From Thermoanaerobaculia bacterium (GTDB taxonomy: Bacteria > Acidobacteriota > Thermoanaerobaculia > Multivoradales > J023): 64,000 nt of DNA. The translations under genes and the position numbers were made by a program. Below are positions 8,196 to 18,900 of this stretch, piece after piece. The stretch lies in NCBI GenBank assembly GCA_028066595.1, contig JALCBJ010000003.1, positions 1 to 64,000 on the forward strand, given 5' to 3'. Below the pieces are notes generated by a model. That model was given only the letters and a program-made list of their open reading frames with translations, had not been told where the DNA came from and did no database searches. Positions within the stretch are counted from its first letter, which is position 1, and each line of letters begins with the position of its first letter.

Positions 8196-8798
8196 TCAGC
8201 GAGCGAAGATCAGGAGCAAGACGATCACGAGGGCTACGAGACCGCCGAAGACCATCGGCATGGGCAGGAGGTCCTTGGCCACGTCTTTGGCGACGTTGCG
8301 CGCGAACTCGGACTGACTCGGTCCTTCGATCTCGGCCGGCTCGCTGTCTGCGGTCGCGTCCTGCACCTCGACGACCCGGCCCAGACCTTCCAAGCTCTGT
8401 TTCGTGATGGCCTTGGCAGAGCTCTCGAGCAGCCGTTGGCCAACGGTGGCGACCCGGCCGCCCACATGTGCCTCGCCGTCGTATCGCAGTGTGGTTTGCT
8501 CGTCGTCTTCCGATAGTTGCACGCCGGCATTTGCCTTGACGAAACCCGACGCACCACGCCCGTCGATCTGCATGCGATAGCTGTCGGGTCGCTCGATGTC
8601 GTGCAGCTCGATCTTGCCCTGAAACTTTCCCTGCACCGGCCCGACCTTGATGTCTAGCTGACCCTCGTACTGGTTTTCTCCCACCTGCTCCAGTTTCTCG
8701 CAACCCGGCATGACGGACGCCAGGATTTGCGGATCGAAGAGCGCGTCCCAAACCCGGTCGCGAGAGGCGTGGAAGACGAACTCACCCGTCAACTTCAT
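8196..8798 (-). CDS. CoxG-like SRPBCC protein with C-terminal membrane anchor
   Basis: A 200-residue protein of the CoxG (carbon monoxide dehydrogenase subunit G) branch of the SRPBCC fold. It begins M-K-L-T-G-E-F-V-F, then V-W-D-A-L-F-D-P and V-M-P-G-C-E, the usual CoxG opening. Residues about 180-198 form a single hydrophobic helix followed by a terminal Arg, so the domain would be tethered to the cytoplasmic membrane by its tail. No coxMSL or other molybdenum hydroxylase gene is nearby; only the BNR and MoaD-like genes follow. The ATG at 8798 gives the family N-terminus; a start 39 bases upstream is possible. Confidence 0.85.
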   Translation of the reverse strand: MKLTGEFVFHASRDRVWDALFDPQILASVMPGCEKLEQVGENQYEGQLDIKVGPVQGKFQGKIELHDIERPDSYRMQIDGRGASGFVKANAGVQLSEDDEQTTLRYDGEAHVGGRVATVGQRLLESSAKAITKQSLEGLGRVVEVQDATADSEPAEIEGPSQSEFARNVAKDVAKDLLPMPMVFGGLVALVIVLLLIFAR

Positions 8799-8988
8799 GG
8801 AGCGGCATTGCCTCGAGGTCGGTGGATACGAAGACACTAGACATGATCGAGCACAGATCTAGCACGGTAGCACGGGTCTCGACACCTCTCCGCGCCACGG
8901 GTCTCGAACCGGACTTGTGCCCAGAATCTCGAGGGCTCCGAAGCAGGCTCCCGATGGGTCTCGTCTGGCCGAGTCCGGGGTGCCCCGC

Positions 8989-11900
8989 CTAGTCGCTGTC
9001 GACGGCCAGCCGCGCTCCGGTGGAGTAGGCCACGAACTCTGGTGCGTACATGGACTGGAGCTGGGCCGGGCCGACGCGGAATCGTCCTGCCGTCGCGGCA
9101 CGGACCCTGTACTTGAGCACGTACTGGCCTGCGGGTAGCCACTCGAAGAAGAAGTTCGTGGCACTGTCACGGATCTCGCGGTAGTGCCCCAAACCATCCC
9201 AGCGGTAGCCGGACGTGAGGTCTTCGGGCTCGAAGCCCGCGCCCCGGGGATCGCGCAGATGCACGTACTCCGCAGCATGGCCGGCCCGAATGTCCAGCTG
9301 CACCTCCAGCTGATCGCCGACCGCGAGGGATGCGCCCTCGGCCAACGGTTCGAGGGTCCACTCGTCGCCCCGCAGCACCCGCCGGAAGTACCGGCGTTCG
9401 ACCCGGAAGAGATCGCCCTCGGCCTTCTCGGGAAGCTGATCCGTGGCGAAATGCCACGTGGCCGAGGCGAGCAAGAATCCCTGCGTCTCCTTCGAGATCT
9501 CGATCTCCCCCATCGCAGGCTCGACCTCGTCCCCCTCGATCACCCACTGCTGCCGGCGATCCGAGGCCTCGGCCTCCGCGCCCGCGAAGACGAAGCTGCG
9601 CTCCTCCCTCCCGACACGCACCGTCGCGGCCTCGCGGATACCCAGTAGATCCCGACTCTTCAGGTAGTGGACCAGGGAGTAGATCACCTCGGCCGTGGCT
9701 CTCGTCGACTTCCAGTGGTTCAACTTCTTCTGCACCAGCAGCCACTGCGCCAGACCCGAGAGACGCTCGTCGTCCGGATCCAGCTCGGCCACCACCCGGA
9801 GAGCGAAGGCGTGCGTCTCGATCGTGTCGTGGTACCAGAGCCAGGCCATCTTCTCCGGCGCCCAGTAGGTGCCGAGATCCTCGTCGGTCCGTGCCGAATC
9901 CATCACGCTGTCCCACACCAGCTGGGCGTCCTCGCCACGGCCCGCCCGCTGCAGCGTCAGTGCCAGGTAGCCCTTGATGCGCGGCGCCAGGACGCGCCAG
10001 TCCCGGAAGCCGTAGTCCAGGAGCCGTTGCCGGTCCTCGGCGGTGAAGTACCCACCGGTCCAGCTCTCGTCCGGGTAGTTCGACAGCATCCAGTTCAGGT
10101 AGACCGCCAGCTGGAGGCAGCAGCTGGCCTGCTCCGCCATCCGGGGTGCCAGCTCCTGGCGGAAGTGATCCTCCAGGTATCGCCACGCGCGGACCACAGG
10201 CTCCTGCGGTACCTCGACACCGAACTCCAGGGCCCGCGAGAACGAGTCCAGAACGTACAGGGTCATGTACGGTGACGGGGGGCCGCCCGGCCACCACGGG
10301 AAGGCGCCCGACGCGGTCTGCGACTTCAGAACCCGGTCCAGGGATTCGTCGCGCACCTGGCCTGCGATCTCCGGGTCCAGGACCTTGCGCAGGTCCGCCC
10401 CGGAGTCACCACCCCGTGCGGTGCGCAGCCATGGCGTCTCTTCGAGCAGGAGTCTGCGGTTCGGATCGTCCGTGGACCAGGTTTCGTATTGGGTGTCCCG
10501 TTCGTCGGCCAAGCCCTGGGCCAGCTCCGCCACCATGGGATGGTCGTCGAAGACCTGGCGCACGATGCCGGTGGAGACGAAGCGATTCAGGCTCTGCTCC
10601 GTGCACGAGTACGGGTACTCGACCAGGTACGGCAGCGCGTTCAGCACCGTGGTGAGCAGCTGACCGTCCAGGGTCATCACCAGCGACTCGCTCTCCCGCG
10701 TGGGATCGTCGTCGGCCAGCAGGTCCTCGAAGCGCAGATGCCTCGTTTCCGCGCGGTCGAGCACGGCAAAGCGCGACTGCGACAGGTACAGCCGCGACGG
10801 CAGCACGGGGAGGGGCCGCAGCTCGCCATCGGACCAGTCGCCGGCCCGGCCGACCACGCGCACCGCGATCTCCCCCGGATCCTTGGGTGCGGTGACGTCG
10901 AAGCGCAACGTCGTCTGCCCTCCCGCGACCACCTCAAAGGGGACCTTCACATCGGCCGGAGACAGGCCGAAGTCATGCAATCTCGACACCTCGGTGTCGG
11001 GGTCGACGAGGTCGAAGTCGAGCTCTCCCGAGAGCCGCTCCTCTCCTTGATTCGATACCACCACCCGCAGCTGTGCTTCGTCCCCTTCACGGAAGAACCG
11101 AGGCAGGTACGGACGTACCAGCAGATCCTTCGACGTGCGGACCGTGGTCTCGAAGCTGCCGGCACGGAAGTCCTGCGTCAACGCACGCAGCCACACACGC
11201 CACTCCGTGACCGCATCGGGTACCTCGAACTCGAAGCGCACCGAACCATCCTCGGTCAACAGCAGATGAGGCTCCCAGAACGAGGTCTCCGAGAAGTCCG
11301 TACGCAGCTCCTCACCCACAGGTGCGTCTCCACTGCCCGGCGCCTCGTCGCCTACGGTCGTTGCGACCACCACTTCGTTCTGCGCGTTCTCTTCTCTGAG
11401 CGCTCCACCGTCGAGTGCGGCCGCTCTACTCTGGAGTGCTACCGACTCGGGTGCCGGCGATGCGGGCAGAGGCATGGCCTTGGCCACTGACCGCCGCATC
11501 ATGTCGCCCCGCCGGCGACCCGGGCCACCCACCGGATAGCTGTCGAAAAAGATCAGGCGATCGTCTCGGAGGCTGGGTACCGAATGCCGGGCCGTGGGGT
11601 GGCGCCCGAATACCCGCGCACCCACCGCCAAGCCAGCCGTCGCAGACCAGCCCGGCGCATGGGTCCAGCTCCTCCAGCTGCGCTCCGGGCTGGGCGGCCG
11701 GTGAGGTGCGAAGAGGTCGAGGCTTCGATCGTACATGGACGCCAGGACCTCGGCCGCGCGGGCACCCAGGGCCTCGCCATCTGCATCGCGGACGGTCACC
11801 GTCCAGGTCTCTTCTGAACCCGGACGCAGGAGATCCCTGAAGCTCGAGAGCTCCACCCGTAGATTCTTGTCGGTCCATGGGACCTGTACATACGCTTGTT

Positions 11901-14900
11901 GGCGCAATAACTGGTGGTCGCGTACCAGGGTCACGTCGAAGAGCAGGCTGCCGCGATGCTCTCTGGAAACAGGAATCTCGATCCGATGCGGTGTACCTCC
12001 TGCGAGCACCTCCCGTCGCAGGCGGTCGTCAGCGCTCCAGACCTCCACCAAGACATCCTGACCGAGCCAGCCTGTATGTACCGTCGCCACGGCGTTGTCG
12101 CCGACCTCGACGGACGGCGATTCGGCCACGACGAGAAGGGGCAACGGCGGCAAGTCGTCGCGCCCCATCACCACGAAGCGCGATTCCGCATCGACGGCGA
12201 TCGGATCGCGCCCGGCGGACGCGCCCGCGTCCCGCGTCTCATAGCGCAGCGCGTAGGCTCCTACCGGAAGTCCCTCCGGCCACTCGATCTCCTCCGAGAC
12301 TTGCTCGTCGTGCCGTAGAGTGCCCGAGGCCACCGCCTCACCGTCGCTCCACCGCCGCAAAACCGACTGAACGTCTATCGACGCTCCGGCCCACCGTGGC
12401 CGTTGGAGATCGCCGGTCGTACGGTAGGGCGCTGGCTGCCCGTCACCCGAAGACGACTCCGGTAGGTTCGCCGGCACCTCCGACGGCAAGGTCGGCTCGT
12501 CCGGCGGCACCAGACGCCGGAGAGTCCAGCTGCCCTCGCCGGGGTTCGCTGCACCCTCCAGGTTGGTACGCGTCACCTCGACCGCGAAAGCCTCATCCTC
12601 GTCCAGCTGGGGGGAAATCACGACCGTGGCCTGGACCGTGATGAAGCCGGCACGCAGAGTGGTCTGCCCCTCACGCGTCTCGCCGCCCGGATCGGTGACC
12701 TCGGCCTCGATGTGGAAAGAGTAGGCGACCTGCCGGCCCAGCGGGCGCTCCGACAGCGCTGGATCCGCCTCGGGAACGAAGCGGAACCGAAAGGTCCCGT
12801 CAGGTTCGACCTCGGTCTCGCCTGAGGCCAACACCTGCGCTGGTCCGGGGCGGAACCATCTCACACGCCAATACCACCAATGCGGCAGGATCGGAGACCG
12901 CGTGACCCGCCAGCTGACCCGTCCGTCGGTCACCGGAGCTCCGAAGAAGTAGCGCGCTTCGCCCGCCAGCTCGGCCACATGACCGAACCGCAGGGACTCG
13001 TCGGGGTTCTTCACCGCCACCTCGAAGGTCGGCCGTTTGTACTCCTCGACCCTCAGGCTGCTGTGACCATTCCAGGAAGTCGACAGCGTCCAATGACCGA
13101 GTGTTCGACCCGAAGGGATCCGGAAGCTGCCCGACGCGGAGCCCCAGTTGTTCGTCGTCACCTCTTCGCTCGCAACCTCTTCTCCGTTGGTATCCACCAG
13201 GCGGACCGTCACCGGCTCTTCAGCCTGGATCTCCGCCCAGGTGCCGTCGACATTGCGCTGATACGCGACGACCTTCCACTGGATCTCCTGGCCTGGGCGA
13301 TAGATGGCACGGTCCGTATAGAGCAGACTCTGCTGCTGTATCTCGGGAGGCTCGTAGTGAGAGCCCACCCAGGTCTCGTGATGCACGCTGTCGCCACCCC
13401 GGCGGGCGACGATGCGATATTGACCACCCTTCGGCAGGTGCAGCGGCATCTCGCCGCCGGCGTCTGTGACGCCGCGGGACGTTACTCGGTGTCCCGCTTG
13501 CCAGTCCAGGTGCCAGGCCTCCACCTCCACGCCGGAGAGCGGTTCGCCGTCCTCCGCCGATCGAACTTCGGTCTGCAACCTGCCACCGCCGTCCTGTCGA
13601 ACGAAGAGAAAGAGGTCGGTGATCCTGTGCTCGACGTAGTAGACGAGGTCATCGGTAATCCGGAAATCCGGATCGGTGTCTGCTGCCAGAACGTAGGAGC
13701 CGTGCTTCTCAAGCGGCGGTGTGACGAAAGTCTGGTGGTTTCGCAAATCAGGAGTCGGTGGCAACTCCACTTGCCACGACACTTCCGGTTCCCGACCGAG
13801 AAGAGCCTGCAGGTCTTGATTCCGCACGTCGAAACGATCTCGGCCGCGGCGCAGCCTCTGGTCGACGTCCCAGCTCCAAGCCCGCCAATACAGGCGTTCG
13901 ACGTTGGCGTGTTGCACCTGGATCGACCTTCGTCCGCTGCCGTCGTTCCGGGCGGCCTGGATCGACACCCGCGGCGCTTCCCAGCCCTCTACCAATGACG
14001 CACACCGCCGACCGCCCAGGCTGTTCGGATGGGTGATCCGGCATTCCTCCGCCAGGTCGCGGCCGTCACGGGTTCCCCACGACTCCTCCGACGCAGCCGT
14101 CATCTCGGCCAGGTCAGCCTGGCCCATCGCCCACCACGGGTAGTCGCGGCCGAGACGGTCGAGTGCATGCACCAAGGCTTCTCGCAGCGACCGCTTCTCG
14201 CGCGGATTCGTGAACGCAGTGGTCAGTCTGGAGACGAGGGTCCTCCGTGCGTCGAACGCCGCCTCCGGCCGATCTTCCTTCCGGTGCCAAGCCTCCAGGT
14301 CGGCCAGAATCGCCCAGATCTTGCGCAGAGGGTGGACCTCAGTGTCCACGAGCAACGACTGCACCTCGGCGTCGGGCTCCACGGGACGTAGCAGCTCCTC
14401 GACGTCGAGCTTCCAGATCTCGTTCGAATGCCTCGGCGACCATAGCGAGCGATCCGCCAGCAAGCTCACCCACAGATGGCTGACACTGTCTCGCAACGTG
14501 CCTCGGATGCGCGCCGGATAGCTATTCTGCTCCAAGAAACGGGCCATCTCGCCCAACGCGCCGTCTCCCCACCCTCGGCGCATCGTCCAAGCGTCGGAGA
14601 AGGCGGCGTGGATCTCGTCGCTGATCTGGTCCATCGTCCACTGATCGAGATCGGCGTCGGGCGACGTCGTGCGCTCGCGTTGACGGATCTGCCAGCTGTA
14701 GGCCTGCTGGTAGAGCCGGAGAGTATGGGCGTAGAAGAGCCGGTGGACCAGTACCGCATCTGGCGCTTCGGGCCAAAGGCCGGATTCCTGGGCATCGTAA
14801 AGGAACCGAACGGTGCGCTCGTAGCCGTGCAAAACCGTCTCCAGCTGAGTCTCGCGCACCAAAGCCTTGAGCAGCTCGTCGGTATCTCCCGCGCCTTGCG

Positions 14901-15159
14901 CCTGATGGCGCAGGGCGATCACCGACTCCAGAGCCGCTTGGTACTTCTGCTCGCTGATCTGGCGTTCCACCTCAGCCCACATGGCCGTTTCATTCATGCT
15001 CCGGGTCTCCGATTCGTCAGGCTCCGCCGACGTCGCGGACGGTGAGAAGCCACCCACCAGAATCAGAACCGCCGCGAAGCTTGCGAGGGCTGTCCGGATG
15101 AGTGTCCGGAAACGCGACGTCGTCTCGTGTCGATCGCGGGTCACTTCGTTTCGTTCCAT
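8989..15159 (-). CDS. Bacterial alpha-2-macroglobulin, giant form, with thioester motif
   Basis: This 2056-residue exported protein is larger than the common enterobacterial form (about 1650). After a Sec signal peptide (about residues 15-45) come helical TPR-like sequences, a long run of macroglobulin (MG) beta domains, the A2M domain, and the thioester domain with C-T-E-Q starting at Cys1519. Helical segments of the terpenoid-cyclase-like fold follow, then a receptor-binding-type C-terminal beta domain. The Cys/Gln pair should form the reactive thioester that traps attacking proteases. A Lys/Ala-rich bait-like stretch occurs near residues 1250-1320 (inference). GAGG precedes the chosen start. 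No pbpC gene lies beside it, unlike many bacterial homologues. Confidence 0.92.
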   Translation of the reverse strand: MERNEVTRDRHETTSRFRTLIRTALASFAAVLILVGGFSPSATSAEPDESETRSMNETAMWAEVERQISEQKYQAALESVIALRHQAQGAGDTDELLKALVRETQLETVLHGYERTVRFLYDAQESGLWPEAPDAVLVHRLFYAHTLRLYQQAYSWQIRQRERTTSPDADLDQWTMDQISDEIHAAFSDAWTMRRGWGDGALGEMARFLEQNSYPARIRGTLRDSVSHLWVSLLADRSLWSPRHSNEIWKLDVEELLRPVEPDAEVQSLLVDTEVHPLRKIWAILADLEAWHRKEDRPEAAFDARRTLVSRLTTAFTNPREKRSLREALVHALDRLGRDYPWWAMGQADLAEMTAASEESWGTRDGRDLAEECRITHPNSLGGRRCASLVEGWEAPRVSIQAARNDGSGRRSIQVQHANVERLYWRAWSWDVDQRLRRGRDRFDVRNQDLQALLGREPEVSWQVELPPTPDLRNHQTFVTPPLEKHGSYVLAADTDPDFRITDDLVYYVEHRITDLFLFVRQDGGGRLQTEVRSAEDGEPLSGVEVEAWHLDWQAGHRVTSRGVTDAGGEMPLHLPKGGQYRIVARRGGDSVHHETWVGSHYEPPEIQQQSLLYTDRAIYRPGQEIQWKVVAYQRNVDGTWAEIQAEEPVTVRLVDTNGEEVASEEVTTNNWGSASGSFRIPSGRTLGHWTLSTSWNGHSSLRVEEYKRPTFEVAVKNPDESLRFGHVAELAGEARYFFGAPVTDGRVSWRVTRSPILPHWWYWRVRWFRPGPAQVLASGETEVEPDGTFRFRFVPEADPALSERPLGRQVAYSFHIEAEVTDPGGETREGQTTLRAGFITVQATVVISPQLDEDEAFAVEVTRTNLEGAANPGEGSWTLRRLVPPDEPTLPSEVPANLPESSSGDGQPAPYRTTGDLQRPRWAGASIDVQSVLRRWSDGEAVASGTLRHDEQVSEEIEWPEGLPVGAYALRYETRDAGASAGRDPIAVDAESRFVVMGRDDLPPLPLLVVAESPSVEVGDNAVATVHTGWLGQDVLVEVWSADDRLRREVLAGGTPHRIEIPVSREHRGSLLFDVTLVRDHQLLRQQAYVQVPWTDKNLRVELSSFRDLLRPGSEETWTVTVRDADGEALGARAAEVLASMYDRSLDLFAPHRPPSPERSWRSWTHAPGWSATAGLAVGARVFGRHPTARHSVPSLRDDRLIFFDSYPVGGPGRRRGDMMRRSVAKAMPLPASPAPESVALQSRAAALDGGALREENAQNEVVVATTVGDEAPGSGDAPVGEELRTDFSETSFWEPHLLLTEDGSVRFEFEVPDAVTEWRVWLRALTQDFRAGSFETTVRTSKDLLVRPYLPRFFREGDEAQLRVVVSNQGEERLSGELDFDLVDPDTEVSRLHDFGLSPADVKVPFEVVAGGQTTLRFDVTAPKDPGEIAVRVVGRAGDWSDGELRPLPVLPSRLYLSQSRFAVLDRAETRHLRFEDLLADDDPTRESESLVMTLDGQLLTTVLNALPYLVEYPYSCTEQSLNRFVSTGIVRQVFDDHPMVAELAQGLADERDTQYETWSTDDPNRRLLLEETPWLRTARGGDSGADLRKVLDPEIAGQVRDESLDRVLKSQTASGAFPWWPGGPPSPYMTLYVLDSFSRALEFGVEVPQEPVVRAWRYLEDHFRQELAPRMAEQASCCLQLAVYLNWMLSNYPDESWTGGYFTAEDRQRLLDYGFRDWRVLAPRIKGYLALTLQRAGRGEDAQLVWDSVMDSARTDEDLGTYWAPEKMAWLWYHDTIETHAFALRVVAELDPDDERLSGLAQWLLVQKKLNHWKSTRATAEVIYSLVHYLKSRDLLGIREAATVRVGREERSFVFAGAEAEASDRRQQWVIEGDEVEPAMGEIEISKETQGFLLASATWHFATDQLPEKAEGDLFRVERRYFRRVLRGDEWTLEPLAEGASLAVGDQLEVQLDIRAGHAAEYVHLRDPRGAGFEPEDLTSGYRWDGLGHYREIRDSATNFFFEWLPAGQYVLKYRVRAATAGRFRVGPAQLQSMYAPEFVAYSTGARLAVDSD

Positions 15160-15344
15160 CTTTGCCTCGTGGCCGTCGTCTGAAAGGGAAGAAGGCAAGC
15201 TGTACCATGCTAGTCTGCCGCTACTCGATTGGACCCGTCACAGCTGGAAAATGCAACCGAGCGATCGCGCCCGGCCGTGAGGTCGCCATTTGCGACCTCG
15301 ACCAAGGCTGGCGGCGGTTGCGCCGATCCGCTGAGATCCTTCCA

Positions 15345-15902
15345 ATGACCGACATGGCAGGAGCTCCCGTGAACAAGGACGAACTCTCGTCATCGATCGA
15401 GGTCAGTGGGCGTGTAGTACTGGCGCTGGTCCACGTCATGGGTGCGTTCCGCCATCTGGCGCTGGACATTCTGCGAGAGAGCGGCATCGAGAATCCCGAG
15501 GAAGACCGGTGGTATCCACTGCGCAGCTTTCTCGACGCCTTCGACACGATCGTCGAGCGGATCGGACCCAACACATTGTCGGCCATCGGGCGTCAGATCG
15601 TCGCCCAAGCGCCTTTTCCGGCCGAGATCGATCATCCCAAGGCCGCCCTTTCGGGCCTCGACGAGGCGTATCGGGCCGAGCACCGCGGCGGTGAAGTAGG
15701 TCACTACCACTTCGAGGTCAAGGGTCCTCGTCAAGGTCTCATGACCTCTACGACGCCGTATCCGGACTCGTTCGATCGCGGTCTGATCCGCGCTCTGGTC
15801 GAAAAATTCGAGCCGCAGGGTGTGATCGACGTCCGGCTTCAAAAGAGCACCGAGCCGGCGAACGCACGATCCCACGGTCATACGTACTCGGTCAGCTGGT
15901 AA
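15345..15902 (+). CDS. Uncharacterised 185-residue protein
   Basis: The product begins M-T-D-M-A-G and is predicted to be soluble and mixed alpha/beta. It has no signal peptide and no catalytic motif that I recognise. The C-terminal third, with F-D-R-G-L-I-R-A-L-V-E-K-F and then H-G-H-T-Y-S-V-S-W, resembles the end of V4R/heme-NO-binding-like and DUF2378-like domains, where a short beta hairpin closes on a W. That link is tentative. The gene is divergent from the alpha-2-macroglobulin gene (185 bases apart) and ends 63 bases before the next gene on the same strand. The start could also be the ATG nine bases downstream; neither has a strong Shine-Dalgarno. Confidence 0.6.
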   Translation: MTDMAGAPVNKDELSSSIEVSGRVVLALVHVMGAFRHLALDILRESGIENPEEDRWYPLRSFLDAFDTIVERIGPNTLSAIGRQIVAQAPFPAEIDHPKAALSGLDEAYRAEHRGGEVGHYHFEVKGPRQGLMTSTTPYPDSFDRGLIRALVEKFEPQGVIDVRLQKSTEPANARSHGHTYSVSW

Positions 15903-15965
15903 GACGACACCGGAGCGTGTCCTGCCGCAGGCGCGGAAACGGTCGCGATCGATAGAATCCGCGGC

Positions 15966-18900
15966 ATGCACGCACCTCGTTCCGTCCTTCGTCCGATCCG
16001 ACTGACTCTGATCGTCACCGCGTTTCTCATGGCGTGGGCCGGTTCGGCCGAAGAGCCGTCCTCGACCGCAGGTCAGCTGCGCGACCTGGGACTCGCGCAA
16101 TTGGAGAACGAACATCCCGATCAGGCCGAAGCGACCTATCGCGAGCTCCTGGAGCTGCGTCCGAGAGATCCATTGGGACACGGCAATCTCGCGATCGCTT
16201 TGTTGCGTCAGCAGAAGTACGACGCTGCTCTGGAAACGATCGACGAAGCGCTTGCGTTGGCACCCCGACAGGCGGATCTGTTGGCGATACGTGGCGAGGT
16301 GTTGCAATGGAGAGGTGACCTAGATGCCGCTCTAAAGGAACTCGACGCAGCTGCCCGGGCCGACACCGACGATCCGGAGATCCTCTACTCCGCGTACCAA
16401 CTCGCCTCGACCCTCGATAGCCCAGAAGCTGAAGCCGTGGCGGCACGCACCTTGGACCGGCTGGTGAAGCTGCGCCCCGAGAACGTCGTGGTCCTGCTCC
16501 AGAAGGGCCAGCACGCCATCGCCGACGATGACCGTGCATCAGCCACAGCAGTGTACCTGCGCATCGGCGAGCTGCTCTGGCAGGCACAGCCGCTAGCCGA
16601 ACGCGCCCTCGAGATGGTGACGGCCTCGCTCGAGAGCGGCGACGGTCTCTCGTCCGCACGTGTGCCAGCGCTGCGATTGGAGAACGTGCTCAAGGTCAGT
16701 CCCATGTTTCGGGAGAGCCTGCGCGAGCTCAAGACCGGTATTCAAGGGATCCCGCTGGCCCGATTCCTCGACCAGCCCGAGATCGATGAATTCGGTGCTC
16801 CCACCGAGATCCGCTTCGTCGGCCGACGCCTGGCGGAGACACCGACGGCGGGCCGCGGCCTGGTGGCGGGTTCATTCCGAGACCCTGCTGCAGAGGAGGA
16901 CCTTCAGCCCAGCATCGCCAGACTCAGACAGGACGGGAAGCTGGAGATCCTCGAGGCCGACGGCACCAAAGGCTGGAAAGTCGTCGAGGAGCTCGACGCT
17001 GCCGTGGAGCCGGGACCCGTCGCGAGTCAGATCTTGGCAGTGGACGTGGACAACGACGGCTGGCCGGATCTGGTGGCCTGCGGTCCAGGACATTGCGTGG
17101 CCTATCGCGGCTCTCAGGAAGGGTTCGTCGCAGCACCCGATCAGTTCGGCCTCGGAACGGCGGGTGCGGCGGCCCTCGAGACCGTCGATTTCGACATCGA
17201 GGGTGATTTGGATCTTGTGAGCGTCGGCGCCGCGGAAGGTCCAGCCGCCGAACTGTGGCGCAACGCGCTCTCCGGACCCCTGGAGGCGGTGGGCCACCGC
17301 TCCTTTCCCGAGACCGTGGCCCGGCTGAAGAACACGCGGGCCGTCTTCGCGTCCGATCTGGATCGCGACGGCGATCTCGATCTGGCGATCGGTCATGGCG
17401 GAGGAGTGAGCTTCCTCGCCAATCTAAGGCAGGGTGGATTCGAAGATCGAACGGACTCGACCGGACTTGCCGAGACCAAGGCCGCAGCCGACGTGGTGGC
17501 CGCCGACCTCGACGGCGACGGTCGCCCCGAGCTGATCACCGCCCTCCTGGGGCTCCGTGTATGGCACAACCGGGGAGCGTCTCCCGACGAGACACGGTTC
17601 GAGCTGACCAGCCCAGCAGGACTGCCTGCCACCGGCGTGTTTCATCGGATCGTAGCGTTCGACGCCGACAACGATGGCCGCCTCGACCTCGCCGCAGCAG
17701 GCCCCGCCGGCGTCGGCATCTGGCAGCAGCTGGCAGACGGTGGGTTCCAGGCGATCCCGACCGACGGAGCGCCCGCCGCTTCGGCCTTCGCACGGGCCAA
17801 CGCGCTGGAGGCCGCAGACGTCGATGCCGATGGTGACCTCGATCTCCTGGTGGGCTCGGACGAAGGCCTCCACTGGTTGGAGAATCAGGGTGGATCGAAA
17901 AACGGCTGGCTTCGCATCCGCCTGCGCGGCCTCGACAAGGGTTCGAGCAAGAACAATCTGTTCGGAGTCGGTTCCGTCGTCGAGGTGCGCAACGGCAATG
18001 CCTACCAGTTCCGCGAGGCCCGCGGTGACGTCGTCCACCTCGGCCTCGGCAGCTCTGCCGAGGCAGAAGTGCTCCGGGTGGTCTGGACCAACGGGGTGCC
18101 CCAGAACCGACTCGACGTGACCAAGAGCCAGCGCATCGTAGAGGAGCAGCTGCTGAAAGGCAGCTGTCCGTTCCTCTACGCCTGGGACGGCGAGGGCTTC
18201 CGCTTCGTCACCGACCTCCTCTGGGGTTCACCCCTGGGCCTGCCGGCCGGAGAAGGTACGTGGGTCCCGGCCGATCCGTCGGAGCTGGTGCGCGTGGACG
18301 GACTGGTGTCCGAAGACGGTATCTACCGGCTGCGCGTGACCGAGGAGCTGTGGGAGGCCGCATTCTTCGACAAGGCGAGACTCTGGGTCGTGGACCATCC
18401 CGCCGGCATGGAGGTGGCTTCGGCGCTGCGCATCGTCCCGGGGGCTGCCGGCACACCAGAGGAAGTGCGTGCTCTCCCACGGTTGAGGAATGTGACGTCG
18501 GCGATCGACGGCCGAGGTCGTGACGTGACGGCCCGCGTTGCACGCCGCGACGACGTCTACGCCGATGGCTACGGCCCGAGTCCCTACCAAGGCGTGGCGG
18601 AGGAGTGGACGTTCACCTTCGATCTCGGAGAGACACCCGGCGGCGCGATCCGTCTAGCGCTCGACGGTTGGATTTTTCCCGCCGATGCGAGTCTCAATCT
18701 CGCCGTCTCTCAGCGTTCCGATTACCCCTACGTTCCCCCACGTCTGGAAGTCGAGACCGAGGATGGCTGGCAGGAGCTTATGCCCAGCTTCGGGCCGACC
18801 GCCTTCGGGCATCCCGCCGGCAAGACCAAGACGATGGTGGTGGATACTCCCCCGCTCCCTCGTGACGCTCGGCGACTACGTCTGGTCACATCGCTTTGGC

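Noticed and set aside
10489-11490. 333-codon open frame antisense to the alpha-2-macroglobulin gene
   Set aside because: No recognisable motif; low-complexity Gln/Arg/Leu composition typical of a shadow frame.
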